This document shows positions 1-6,779 of a stretch of 13,659 bases of DNA, piece after piece. This DNA comes from Candidatus Eiseniibacteriota bacterium (GTDB taxonomy: Bacteria > Eisenbacteria > RBG-16-71-46 > JAGVPR01). Position 1 is the first letter of the stretch, and every line of letters starts with the position of its first letter. The notes beneath the pieces were generated by a model that worked only from the letters and a program-made list of their open reading frames with translations, did no database searches and was not told the DNA's origin. The stretch is taken from contig JAGVPR010000249.1 of the NCBI GenBank assembly GCA_020052115.1, forward strand, positions 1 to 13,659, given 5' to 3'. A program made the position numbers and the translations under genes.

Positions 1-481
1 CGCTCTGCGGCGCCGCAGACGGCAAGTGCGATTCGGCGGGAGGAGCCGCGCGCTCGCGCGGCGCGGCTTCCTGCTCGAAGACCTCGACGGAGAAACTGCC
101 GGCGTCGTCATCGGAATCGCCCAGAGCCCAGATCGGCTGAACCGGGGGCCGGAACGCCTGCATCGCCCCGGAGACGCGCTGGGCCAGGGAACTCGTGAAG
201 TTGATCGGCGATCCCCGATCGTAGGACATCGTCCGCGTGACCGAGCCGCCGTTCGCGGACTCGGGCTTGCACCGCTCGAGGGCCGCGAGCCCGCGGCGCT
301 TCGCGTCCCGCGGGCGCCCCCTCAAAACGTCCATCTCGTCTCGCAGGTCGCGCGCGCGTGACGACATCTGGGATGTGCGGGGCCGGGCGGGCTCTGGCGC
401 CGCGCCCCTCCCCGCAAACTCCGCCATTCTCCGGTCCAACTCGAGCAATGACGTCTTTCGCTTGGACGAGTGTCGGTTCAC
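1..481 (-). CDS. Unrecognised protein, C-terminus cut by window edge
   Basis: An open - strand frame runs from a GTG at 481 to the left edge without a stop, giving about 160 residues of an incomplete protein. The GTG overlaps the TGA of the 280-aa gene as GTGA, the usual sign of translational coupling, and a GGAG lies about 8 bases upstream. A later ATG at codon 19 is possible but its spacing to a ribosome site is poor. The visible protein starts with a basic, Arg/Pro-rich, probably disordered or helical stretch (residues 1-75). A more ordered segment follows, with NFTSSLAQRV and FRPPVQPIWALGD near residues 95-125, then a Glu/Ala/Pro-rich part. There is no signal peptide and I recognise no family. 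It is the eighth gene of the subtilase-led cluster. That the frame is coding rests on the coupling and on its non-shadow composition; function is unknown. Confidence 0.6.
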   Translation of the reverse strand, partial: MNRHSSKRKTSLLELDRRMAEFAGRGAAPEPARPRTSQMSSRARDLRDEMDVLRGRPRDAKRRGLAALERCKPESANGGSVTRTMSYDRGSPINFTSSLAQRVSGAMQAFRPPVQPIWALGDSDDDAGSFSVEVFEQEAAPRERAAPPAESHLPSAAPQS

Positions 482-1320
482 GGCTTGATCTCCACGGTGA
501 TGACCGCATAAGGATCCAAGGCCACGCTGAGAGTCACGGGGCCGCTTCGGAGTTTCTGCTTGGGCAGGGCGAGACGAAGGAGACGCTCGCCCGCGCTGAG
601 CACCGGGATCCGCTCGCCGTCGAGCACGGCGACGGGGAATTCGCTGTCCGCCGCCATCCCCCGGGACAAACTCGACGTCCCGCCGCGGGGGTTGTCCTTT
701 CCGATGACGAGATTCTCCCCGCTCAGCATCAGCACGGGACCTTCCGGTCCCTCCGCGAGCCCGACGCTCGCGACGCGAGGCGCGAACTGGCGCTTCCTCT
801 TCGCCTGGTTGATGAGCTTCGCGAGGTTGGCGTAATCCACGCCGCGCGGCGCTCCGGCGGAGCCGCTCTCGGCATCGCCCGGTTCGATCTTCCGTTTCAC
901 GGCGCCCTCCACGCTCACGTTCTTCTTCTCGACGCGCTCGAGATCGTCCGCCGACGTGATCCCCACCTTCCGCAGGGAGTCCTTGACCTCGCTGTCGAGT
1001 CCTTCGATGTCCTCGATCGTGATGTCGTCGCGGCTCGGAGGCTCCTTCGTCGTCTCGCGGATCTGCCGATCCGAAATGGACCCGAGCTGGATCGAGATCT
1101 TCGACGAACCCGCGTCACCCGGCTGAGCCGTCACGAACCGGACCGTCCTTCCGTCGAATTGCGGGAAGATCTGCAGGTCCAGCCCGACGTCCTTCACCGT
1201 GTAGGTCAGCTTTCGCGTGATGCCTTTGTACGAGAGGGTGTCTTGAGCCTTGTCCAGTTCCACGATCAGCGAGTCGAGGAACGACTCAAGGTTCCACGCC
1301 CGGTTCGAATTCGCCGGCAC
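478..1320 (-). CDS. 280-aa protein: beta module, HhH-like segment, IPT/TIG-like domain
   Basis: No characterised homologue is recognised, but three parts can be read. Residues 10-95 are a helix (LDSLIVELDKAQDTL) followed by beta strands. Residues 100-177 look like a helix-hairpin-helix or DUF4332-type segment (IEGLDSEVKDSLRKVGITSADDL, then a second helical part ending NQAKRKR). Residues 181-280 follow the IPT/TIG immunoglobulin-like pattern: P-R-V near the start, LSGENL, a short variable loop, LRLALP, then SGPVTLSV and a final ITVEIKP strand. The GTG at 1320 is chosen because GGAGGTG precedes it with a 4-base gap; an open frame reaches 1437, but that extra N-terminus is Arg-rich and lies inside the upstream gene. 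The start overlaps the 99-aa gene by 35 bases and the stop overlaps the next start. No signal peptide is present, which is unusual for an IPT protein and suggests a cytoplasmic binding or assembly role (inference). Confidence 0.8.
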   Translation of the reverse strand: MPANSNRAWNLESFLDSLIVELDKAQDTLSYKGITRKLTYTVKDVGLDLQIFPQFDGRTVRFVTAQPGDAGSSKISIQLGSISDRQIRETTKEPPSRDDITIEDIEGLDSEVKDSLRKVGITSADDLERVEKKNVSVEGAVKRKIEPGDAESGSAGAPRGVDYANLAKLINQAKRKRQFAPRVASVGLAEGPEGPVLMLSGENLVIGKDNPRGGTSSLSRGMAADSEFPVAVLDGERIPVLSAGERLLRLALPKQKLRSGPVTLSVALDPYAVITVEIKP

Positions 1321-1585
1321 CGTCCACCTCCACTCGCAGCGTGAGCCGGTGCAATACCGGCGTGATCGTCGTTCCCGTGCGCGACGCCGTGTAACCGTCC
1401 ACCGCGGCGACGCGCTCGCCTCCCGGCCCGTCCTCATCGCTCCGGATGTAGAGCTCGATGGGAAGCTCCACCTTCATCTGCTCGACCACGGCGTGCCCGC
1501 CATCCTGAACCTCTGCGGCCTCGTCGAGAAAGCCGGCGAGGGATTCGAGGAGTCCGCCGAGCGGACGAGGATCATCGTCTTCCAT
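1286..1585 (-). CDS. Small 99-aa protein, possible trypco2-like fold
   Basis: A short protein with a helical N-terminus (LGGLLESLAGFLDEA, residues 9-23), then strands around MKVELPIELYI, an acidic-glycine turn, and a last strand near HRLTLRVEVDG. This helix-then-beta plan, with a closing HRLTL strand, resembles the trypsin-co-occurring domain 2 (trypco2) found beside peptidases in bacterial conflict loci. The resemblance is by eye and weak. A similar plan is seen at the start of the 280-aa protein. The ATG at 1585 lies inside the end of the 73-aa gene (14-base overlap), with only a modest GGAAG upstream, so translation probably depends on coupling. The product is soluble, with no signal peptide, and belongs to the subtilase-led cluster. 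Function is unknown. Confidence 0.65.
   Translation of the reverse strand: MEDDDPRPLGGLLESLAGFLDEAAEVQDGGHAVVEQMKVELPIELYIRSDEDGPGGERVAAVDGYTASRTGTTITPVLHRLTLRVEVDGAGEFEPGVEP
1325..1331 (-). promoter_or_regulatory. Ribosome binding site deciding the 280-aa start
   Basis: On the - strand GGAGGTG is followed by GACG and then the GTG start. This matches seven bases of the anti-SD complement and fixes the start at 1320 over the ATG at 1437. It lies inside the upstream 99-aa gene. Confidence 0.75.
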
Positions 1586-1793
1586 ACGACCAGGCTTCCG
1601 CTTGCCGGCGCCGCGCCGGGGCGCCTACCCCGGAGCCGGTCTTCTTGGGAGCGATCTTCTTCTGCATGTTGGCCGCGAACAAACCGACCTTCTGATCGAA
1701 GACCACGCGCAGCCCGTCCAGCTCGACCTGCTCCTCTTCGAGCGCCCGGGAGGACCCGTTCCAACCGTTGTTCGCATTCATGGCCGGCCTCAT
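1572..1793 (-). CDS. Small basic protein, unrecognised (73 aa)
   Basis: A 73-residue frame whose ATG overlaps the TGA of the 673-aa gene as ATGA, so re-initiation by the same ribosome is likely. A second ATG four codons on (1781) would give 69 residues and has GAGG upstream, so either start is possible. The middle is helical and amphipathic (EEEQVELDGLRVVFDQKVGLF, residues 19-39, with an NMQKKIAPKK segment after it). The tail is rich in Arg, Lys and Gly and probably disordered. No domain, signal peptide or membrane segment is visible. The coding call rests on exact packing between two neighbours. It may be an adaptor or scaffold piece of the cluster, but that is inference. Confidence 0.6.
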   Translation of the reverse strand: MRPAMNANNGWNGSSRALEEEQVELDGLRVVFDQKVGLFAANMQKKIAPKKTGSGVGAPARRRQAEAWSYGRR

Positions 1794-3811
1794 TCCGCGG
1801 AGCTGGCGCCCACGAAGTGGGCCAGCGCCGGCATCGGGAATACCACCGTCTCCTCCTCGAAGGCTTGCACGTCGCCGTGCTCGCCGACGGAGGAGACCCT
1901 CTTGAGAACGACGTTCTGCATCTTCATCTCGGGATAGACCCAGAGGGCGACGCTGTCGCCGCCCCGACCCTTGAAATCAACCTGGGTCTTGGCCGCCTGG
2001 TTGAAGCGGTCCACGAAGTCCGGGGAACGCAAGGCTTCGAGTTGCCCCTCGGTGAGCGGCGTCCCGTCCGAGATCGAGGAGATCAGCTTGTTGAGCACAT
2101 CGGGGCTCAGGACCATCCCGCTCTTCAGCTTTCCTTCCTCACGGCGCGATTCCGCGCTCTCGGCGAGCTTGGACTTCGACTCCATTCGCCCGTTGCTCGT
2201 CCGATCCCCGTCGAGCACGTAGCAGTAGTCGCAGGAGAAGCGCACGCGCGTCATCCCGCGCCCCTCGAAGGTGCGGTCCCAGACCTTGTGCCAGTAGTCT
2301 CCGTACGACGTCGGATTGGCGAGCGAGACGAGATCGGGCGAAGAGTCCTCCACGCGGTCGAACGCGTACTCGCTCACGAGCGTGATGAGCTGAGACGTCG
2401 AGGTTCCCCGCTTCCCCGAGCCGCCCTTCGGCTTCCAGCAAAGAACGAAGGTGAGCAGGTAGTCCTCGCCCGCGCGCGTCTTCGAAAGCGCGCTCCAGGG
2501 GATCCGGGGCGCCGGCTCGATCGCGCCGCCGGAGAGGCCGCCGACAGGCTGCACCTTCTCGTAGAGCACCCTCAGCGTGTCCGCCTCCTTGAGCGAGACC
2601 TCCAGCACGGCTTCGCGGATCGGCTTGGGCGTCTCGAGTTCGAGCGGGAAGGCGAGATCCTGTCCGTACATGTAGGCGAGCCGCGAGCGACCGTACAGGG
2701 TGGGCGCGGGGCCGTCGGTGAGACGGAGCAGACGAAGAGTCACACCATTCACACGCTTGTAGTCGAGACGTGAGCCGATGCGCGCCTCGCCGGTGCTCAG
2801 CCCTTCGAGCAGCTTGTAGAGCTCGGCGTTCTTGACACCCGGGTTCAGGCGCTCCAGATGATCCTGGAGCTGCTTCTGGTTCTCCATTCCGAGCTTCCCG
2901 AGGGTGCCGATGGACTCGGTGACGGCCCCGATGAGCTTGGTGGGATCCACGTTCTCCATGATCGCCTTGATCGTGTCGGGATTGAGCGCCTTCTCGAGCA
3001 GGGGCATGAGCGCAGGAAGCGCGGCGAGCAGCGCCGGCGCAATCTTGGCCTCGCTGAACTGCTCGCGGTAACGCGAGAGGGACTGGGTCGCGGCGAAGTG
3101 GGCTTCGGGATCGTGGTAGACGATCCCCTTCGACGTGGACTTCGCGCCCGAGATCTGCTTCATCAGCTCGGTGAGGAGTCTGACCGTCTCGGGATCGCCG
3201 AGCTTCGCGAGCAGGTTGGCCGGCAGAACGCCGTCCTTCCCGCTCGATCCGTTCCCGGACGGTTTCGCCGCGCCGCCCAGCAGGCTGCCGAGCACCGGCA
3301 TCACCGCGGGAAGGAGCGATGTCAGGATTTGAAGGAACATCGCGGAGCTGTAAGTCTGCGCCCGCTGATAGCTGTACGGGACGTTTTCGACTCTGGTTCG
3401 TGTCGTCGTCATCGTCTCACCTGTGCTGAAGACGGAACTGCGCGTCTCCGCGAAGTAGGCCGGCGGCGGCAGGGCGTCGAGCCCGGCGCCGGCGGCCGGA
3501 ACCGTGATGATCCGGGAGACCGCCGGGCCGACGCGATCCCGCGTCCGGTAGCTGGCCAGTTGAATCCGGCGGTGCTCGCGGTCGAATCGCTCACCGGGCA
3601 CCACGAGGAGCGTCCGCCCCATCGCCTCCTCGGCGAGCGGCCCGAGGACCGGGGAAGTGAACGGCGGGTCGAGGAGCGTCTCCAGACCGCTCTGAGGCGT
3701 GGTCTCCTCTCCACCGATCGCATACGAGTAGTACCTGTTCTTTCCGATATCGATCCGCAAGCGCGCCCCGTCTCCCGCGGACGAATCGAACTGGATGATC
3801 GCCAGGGCCAC
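1790..3811 (-). CDS. Large unrecognised protein with repeated hydrophobic LPAxMPxL helices (673 aa)
   Basis: The GTG start at 3811 has GGAGGG about 7 bases upstream and lies 18 bases after the 360-aa gene. Residues 1-120 look like a beta-rich module. Residues 134-180 begin a second part with a strongly hydrophobic helix, LPAVMPVL at 167-174, and the same motif returns as LPALMPLL at 265-272, each in a Leu/Ala-rich helix. Residues 285-345 are helical and charged. Residues 355-530 are predominantly beta and include CDYC at 527-530, the only Cys-x2-Cys in the protein. The C-terminus mixes a helical Ser/Lys/Glu stretch with a final beta segment. There is no N-terminal signal. The hydrophobic helices are short and proline-broken, so membrane insertion or self-association are both possible. 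I recognise no family, and function is unknown. An internal start at 3412 may yield a shorter form. Confidence 0.8.
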   Translation of the reverse strand: MALAIIQFDSSAGDGARLRIDIGKNRYYSYAIGGEETTPQSGLETLLDPPFTSPVLGPLAEEAMGRTLLVVPGERFDREHRRIQLASYRTRDRVGPAVSRIITVPAAGAGLDALPPPAYFAETRSSVFSTGETMTTTRTRVENVPYSYQRAQTYSSAMFLQILTSLLPAVMPVLGSLLGGAAKPSGNGSSGKDGVLPANLLAKLGDPETVRLLTELMKQISGAKSTSKGIVYHDPEAHFAATQSLSRYREQFSEAKIAPALLAALPALMPLLEKALNPDTIKAIMENVDPTKLIGAVTESIGTLGKLGMENQKQLQDHLERLNPGVKNAELYKLLEGLSTGEARIGSRLDYKRVNGVTLRLLRLTDGPAPTLYGRSRLAYMYGQDLAFPLELETPKPIREAVLEVSLKEADTLRVLYEKVQPVGGLSGGAIEPAPRIPWSALSKTRAGEDYLLTFVLCWKPKGGSGKRGTSTSQLITLVSEYAFDRVEDSSPDLVSLANPTSYGDYWHKVWDRTFEGRGMTRVRFSCDYCYVLDGDRTSNGRMESKSKLAESAESRREEGKLKSGMVLSPDVLNKLISSISDGTPLTEGQLEALRSPDFVDRFNQAAKTQVDFKGRGGDSVALWVYPEMKMQNVVLKRVSSVGEHGDVQAFEEETVVFPMPALAHFVGASSAE
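3417..3422 (-). promoter_or_regulatory. Possible internal ribosome site inside the 673-aa gene
   Basis: On the - strand AGGTGA stands four bases before an in-frame ATG at 3412 (codon 134). The peptide from that ATG starts MTTTRT, much like the MTTTQT start of the 360-aa neighbour, and the position coincides with the boundary between the beta-rich first module and the hydrophobic part. A second, shorter product of 540 residues is possible, but chance is not excluded. Confidence 0.3.
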
Positions 3812-3829
3812 GTCGTCGCCCTCCGACGA

Positions 3830-4912
3830 TCACGGCCTGGCCGGAGCGACCGGCGCGGCCTGCCCGGGGACGGCGGGCGGCGGCCCGCCCGTGACCGGGC
3901 CGTACATCGTCGCGAAGTTGTCGAGCTTGAAGTAGTCGGTCTTGAACTGGATCTCGACGCTTCCCGCGACCTTGGCGGCCAGGTCGGTCGTCGCCTGGCT
4001 CTTGGCGCTCGATACGCTGATCTTCGACTTCTGACTGCTCCGCGTGTGTCCGGCCGTCGGCCCGCCGAAGATCGAGCCGATCAAGCCCCCGCTCGCAGTG
4101 ATGGACGTGCTGTCGGAAACCGCGCTCTGGAGCGCGGCCTTGTCGGCCTTGTCTACCTTCTCGCTCGCCTTGATGTCGAAGAGGCACGATGCCTTGATGA
4201 CGCCCTTCTCGACGACGAGGCGCGTAACCCCCATGAGGATCACCTCGCGCAGGAGGGCGCGCTGCTCCTTCGCCATGGCGATCTTCGCCTCCATGATCCG
4301 GGCCTTCACCTCGTTGTCGCCGAGGTCGAGCTTGGCCCCTCCCTTGTCGGTCAGCACGGGCTTCGGGTTGCCGGCACGGTCGGTCTCGCCGTCGTCCGGG
4401 AAATCCATGCTGAACATGTCGGGCTGGCTCTCGACCAGGTATCCGAAGGTCGCCGTGTCATCAATCTTGTTGATGAAGGAGGTGAGCTCGCGGGTGGCGG
4501 TCTTCAGGAGAGCCTGGAAGGCTTCCATCTGCTTGACGGTCACTTCGAGGTTTGCGTCGAAGACGCCCTTCACCAAATCGCGTACGAATTTCGGGAAATC
4601 AATCTCATCAATGAACTCACCGGCAAGCTGGCCGGCCTGTTCGATGCGCTTGTTCAGGTGGCGCTTGTCGTCAATCATGTCGCTCGCCTTCCGCGGATCG
4701 GCGAGCGCGCGCGCCGTTGATTCCCCGTTCGAGGCAATGGCGGATCTCCCGCGGCCACCCATCTGATCGAGTTCCGCGCACTGGGCGTTGTACACCTGCC
4801 GGAAGAGGGACCTCTGGTCGGTCGGAGTCATCGTCGCGAACCCCGCGACGCCCGACAGGAGATCTCGGGTGTTCGCGAGCGCCAGGCTCTTGACCGTCTG
4901 GGTCGTCGTCAT
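3830..4912 (-). CDS. Unrecognised 360-aa protein with Ser/Thr-rich beta domain
   Basis: The ATG at 4912 has AAGGAG seven bases upstream, the strongest ribosome site in the cluster, which suggests high expression. Residues 1-150 are mostly helical and charged, with a heptad-like run near 85-145. Residues 200-235 form another long helix (EVKARIMEAKIAMAKEQRALLREVI, split by short turns). Residues 236-335 are beta-rich: VIKASCLFDI, then a Ser/Gly/Lys-rich loop (SSQKSKISVSSAKS at 292-305), then GSVEIQFKTDYFKLDNF. This plan, a helix then beta strands with a polar SSxKSK loop, recalls DUF2589-type proteins, but I hold that weakly. The tail (338-360) is Pro/Ala-rich and disordered. There is no signal peptide. 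It sits between the 602-aa and 673-aa genes and is very probably co-transcribed. Function is unknown. Confidence 0.8.
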   Translation of the reverse strand: MTTTQTVKSLALANTRDLLSGVAGFATMTPTDQRSLFRQVYNAQCAELDQMGGRGRSAIASNGESTARALADPRKASDMIDDKRHLNKRIEQAGQLAGEFIDEIDFPKFVRDLVKGVFDANLEVTVKQMEAFQALLKTATRELTSFINKIDDTATFGYLVESQPDMFSMDFPDDGETDRAGNPKPVLTDKGGAKLDLGDNEVKARIMEAKIAMAKEQRALLREVILMGVTRLVVEKGVIKASCLFDIKASEKVDKADKAALQSAVSDSTSITASGGLIGSIFGGPTAGHTRSSQKSKISVSSAKSQATTDLAAKVAGSVEIQFKTDYFKLDNFATMYGPVTGGPPPAVPGQAAPVAPARP

Positions 4913-4954
4913 GTTGTCGCTCCTTTCTCGTGAGGGCTTGGGTTGACCCAGCGA

Positions 4955-6763
4955 TCAAAAGTCGTCGTCGCCGAATTCCTGGAGATCCTCGTCCTCTTCC
5001 TCGCCGGCTCCGATCGGCACGAGCTCGGTCTCATCCGAGCCCTTGGCGATGATCCAGGCCTCGGACGCCTCGATGAACCTCTGGAACTCGTCCTCGGCGA
5101 CCGCGCCCTGCTGGAAGTTCGCGATGAAGCGGAACACGGCGTTGCCCTCGACGGCCGCCGTGCGGATGGCGCTGATGTTCGGCGCTTCGCCGAACTCGCT
5201 CTTCGAGAGGCGCTCGATCGCCGTCCAGAGGCTCTTGCGCCGCCCGCCGGCGAAGTGGTCGATGATCTCGGGGTCGCCCAGGATGTCGAGCGCCTCACGC
5301 AGCTGCGAGTACATCTCCCGGATCTGCATGTGGGCCATGCCGGTGCAGAACTCCGTGAGGTTGTACTGGAGATTTCGCACGGCCTGGTAGATCGGCGTGC
5401 GCGAGACGAGCAGCGTGTCGCCCGTCTCCGCCTTCGCGTCCTCCACCTTGTGGATGTACTCGGCGACCTTCTCCATGAGCAGGCCCCACAGCGTCGGGTA
5501 CGGCTCGTTCACGACCATGCGCTCGAGGACATCGGCCTCGCCCTTGTCGAGCACGCGCCGGTAGACGAGCCCGCGCTCGGCCGGATCGGACCTCTGGTCG
5601 CGCAGCTTCCAGTACCGGTAGAGCTTCGCCGCGCACGGACCATCCACGACGTCAATCGCCCCGGCCGCCCAGTTCAGCGTCAACGCGTCCACGAGGCGGA
5701 AGATGCCCATCCGCTCCCCCAGCTCGAAGACGTAGTCGAGCGCGCCGGCGGCGAGGATGTTGTCCTTGACCACGCCCTGCTCTTCGATCGTCTCGAACGT
5801 GTCCACCGTGAAGTCCCACGGAGTGACCGTGGCGCCCTTCGTCATCGCGGCGTCAATGGGATCGTCCTCGCCCGCGACGGCCGTGACGGCCTGCTCGTAA
5901 GCCTGGGCGAAGTACTCGTCGTACCCGCCATCGAGGAACTTCAGCTCCTGGTCCGCCTTCGTGAGATCAATGGCGATCCCCCGGGCGATCAGATGCCGCA
6001 CCATCGCCGCCTTGACCTCGGGCGTGAAGCGGTGCTCGTCCACCTCGCGCGTTGCGACGTACGCTTCGACCAGCGCCGGGAAGTTCCCCTCCTTCAGCAT
6101 CGCTTCGTGGATCGCCGCGATCGCGGGCTCCACCCGGCCCGTGCTGAGGGGCGCGGGGTGGGCGCGGAGCTCGGCGATGAGCCGGCTGCCGGTCATCGTC
6201 TTCTCGTCCAGCGTCGCGCCGCTCAGCTCGAGCGCGCCCGCGGCGAGGGTCCGGACGAACCGGTGGAGAGGCCCGTCGTCTTCCTCGAACTTCTCGCGAA
6301 GGGAGGCCATGAACCCGACGGGATCCGTGACGAACTTCTCGAGCTTCGCCTTGTCGCCGAGCTTCGGCTCGAGCAGCACGCGAACGAGACTGCCGTAGAT
6401 GTTCGGGTCCGAAAGCAGATATCGCGATGTCTCGTCGAGCGCCGAGACGTTCAGACGCGCCGTGAGCCGCGTCATCGCGGTCCCCAGCCCGTTCTGCTGG
6501 ATCAGCTCGGTCGCCAGCCTGCGGCCGTCGTGATAACGCTTGCCGGTCTCGGCCAGCGCCACGACGGCGAGTTCGTCGGGACGGGACAGGCGGTTCGCGA
6601 TGGTCAGGAACTTGGGCGCCGCGAGTCCGTTGGCGCCGAGCCGCGGGTTGTCCAAGCTCTTGCGTCGCGCGTCGGCGTCCTTCTTGTTCAGGCCGAGCTT
6701 CTTCTCCAGTTCAGCCAAGCGCTGTTCCGTGCGCTTTTCCATCGTCGGATCTTGCGTCGCCAT
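4955..6763 (-). CDS. Large helical unrecognised protein with acidic tail (602 aa)
   Basis: The ATG at 6763 has GGAG six bases upstream and follows the subtilase stop by 16 bases, so it is co-transcribed. Residues 6-30 are a charged, probably coiled-coil helix (EKRTEQRLAELEKKL). The rest to about 580 reads as a mostly alpha-helical, soluble, Leu/Ala/Glu-rich protein with no membrane segment, no P-loop and no metal-binding Cys/His cluster that I can see. The last 18 residues are almost all Glu, Asp and Gly (GEEEDEDLQEFGDDDF), a typical exposed acidic tail for protein contact. There is no signal peptide. As the first gene after the protease it is a reasonable candidate substrate, partner or scaffold, but nothing in the sequence proves this. 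No family is recognised. Confidence 0.82.
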   Translation of the reverse strand: MATQDPTMEKRTEQRLAELEKKLGLNKKDADARRKSLDNPRLGANGLAAPKFLTIANRLSRPDELAVVALAETGKRYHDGRRLATELIQQNGLGTAMTRLTARLNVSALDETSRYLLSDPNIYGSLVRVLLEPKLGDKAKLEKFVTDPVGFMASLREKFEEDDGPLHRFVRTLAAGALELSGATLDEKTMTGSRLIAELRAHPAPLSTGRVEPAIAAIHEAMLKEGNFPALVEAYVATREVDEHRFTPEVKAAMVRHLIARGIAIDLTKADQELKFLDGGYDEYFAQAYEQAVTAVAGEDDPIDAAMTKGATVTPWDFTVDTFETIEEQGVVKDNILAAGALDYVFELGERMGIFRLVDALTLNWAAGAIDVVDGPCAAKLYRYWKLRDQRSDPAERGLVYRRVLDKGEADVLERMVVNEPYPTLWGLLMEKVAEYIHKVEDAKAETGDTLLVSRTPIYQAVRNLQYNLTEFCTGMAHMQIREMYSQLREALDILGDPEIIDHFAGGRRKSLWTAIERLSKSEFGEAPNISAIRTAAVEGNAVFRFIANFQQGAVAEDEFQRFIEASEAWIIAKGSDETELVPIGAGEEEDEDLQEFGDDDF

Positions 6764-6779
6764 GTGAGTCTCCAGTACT

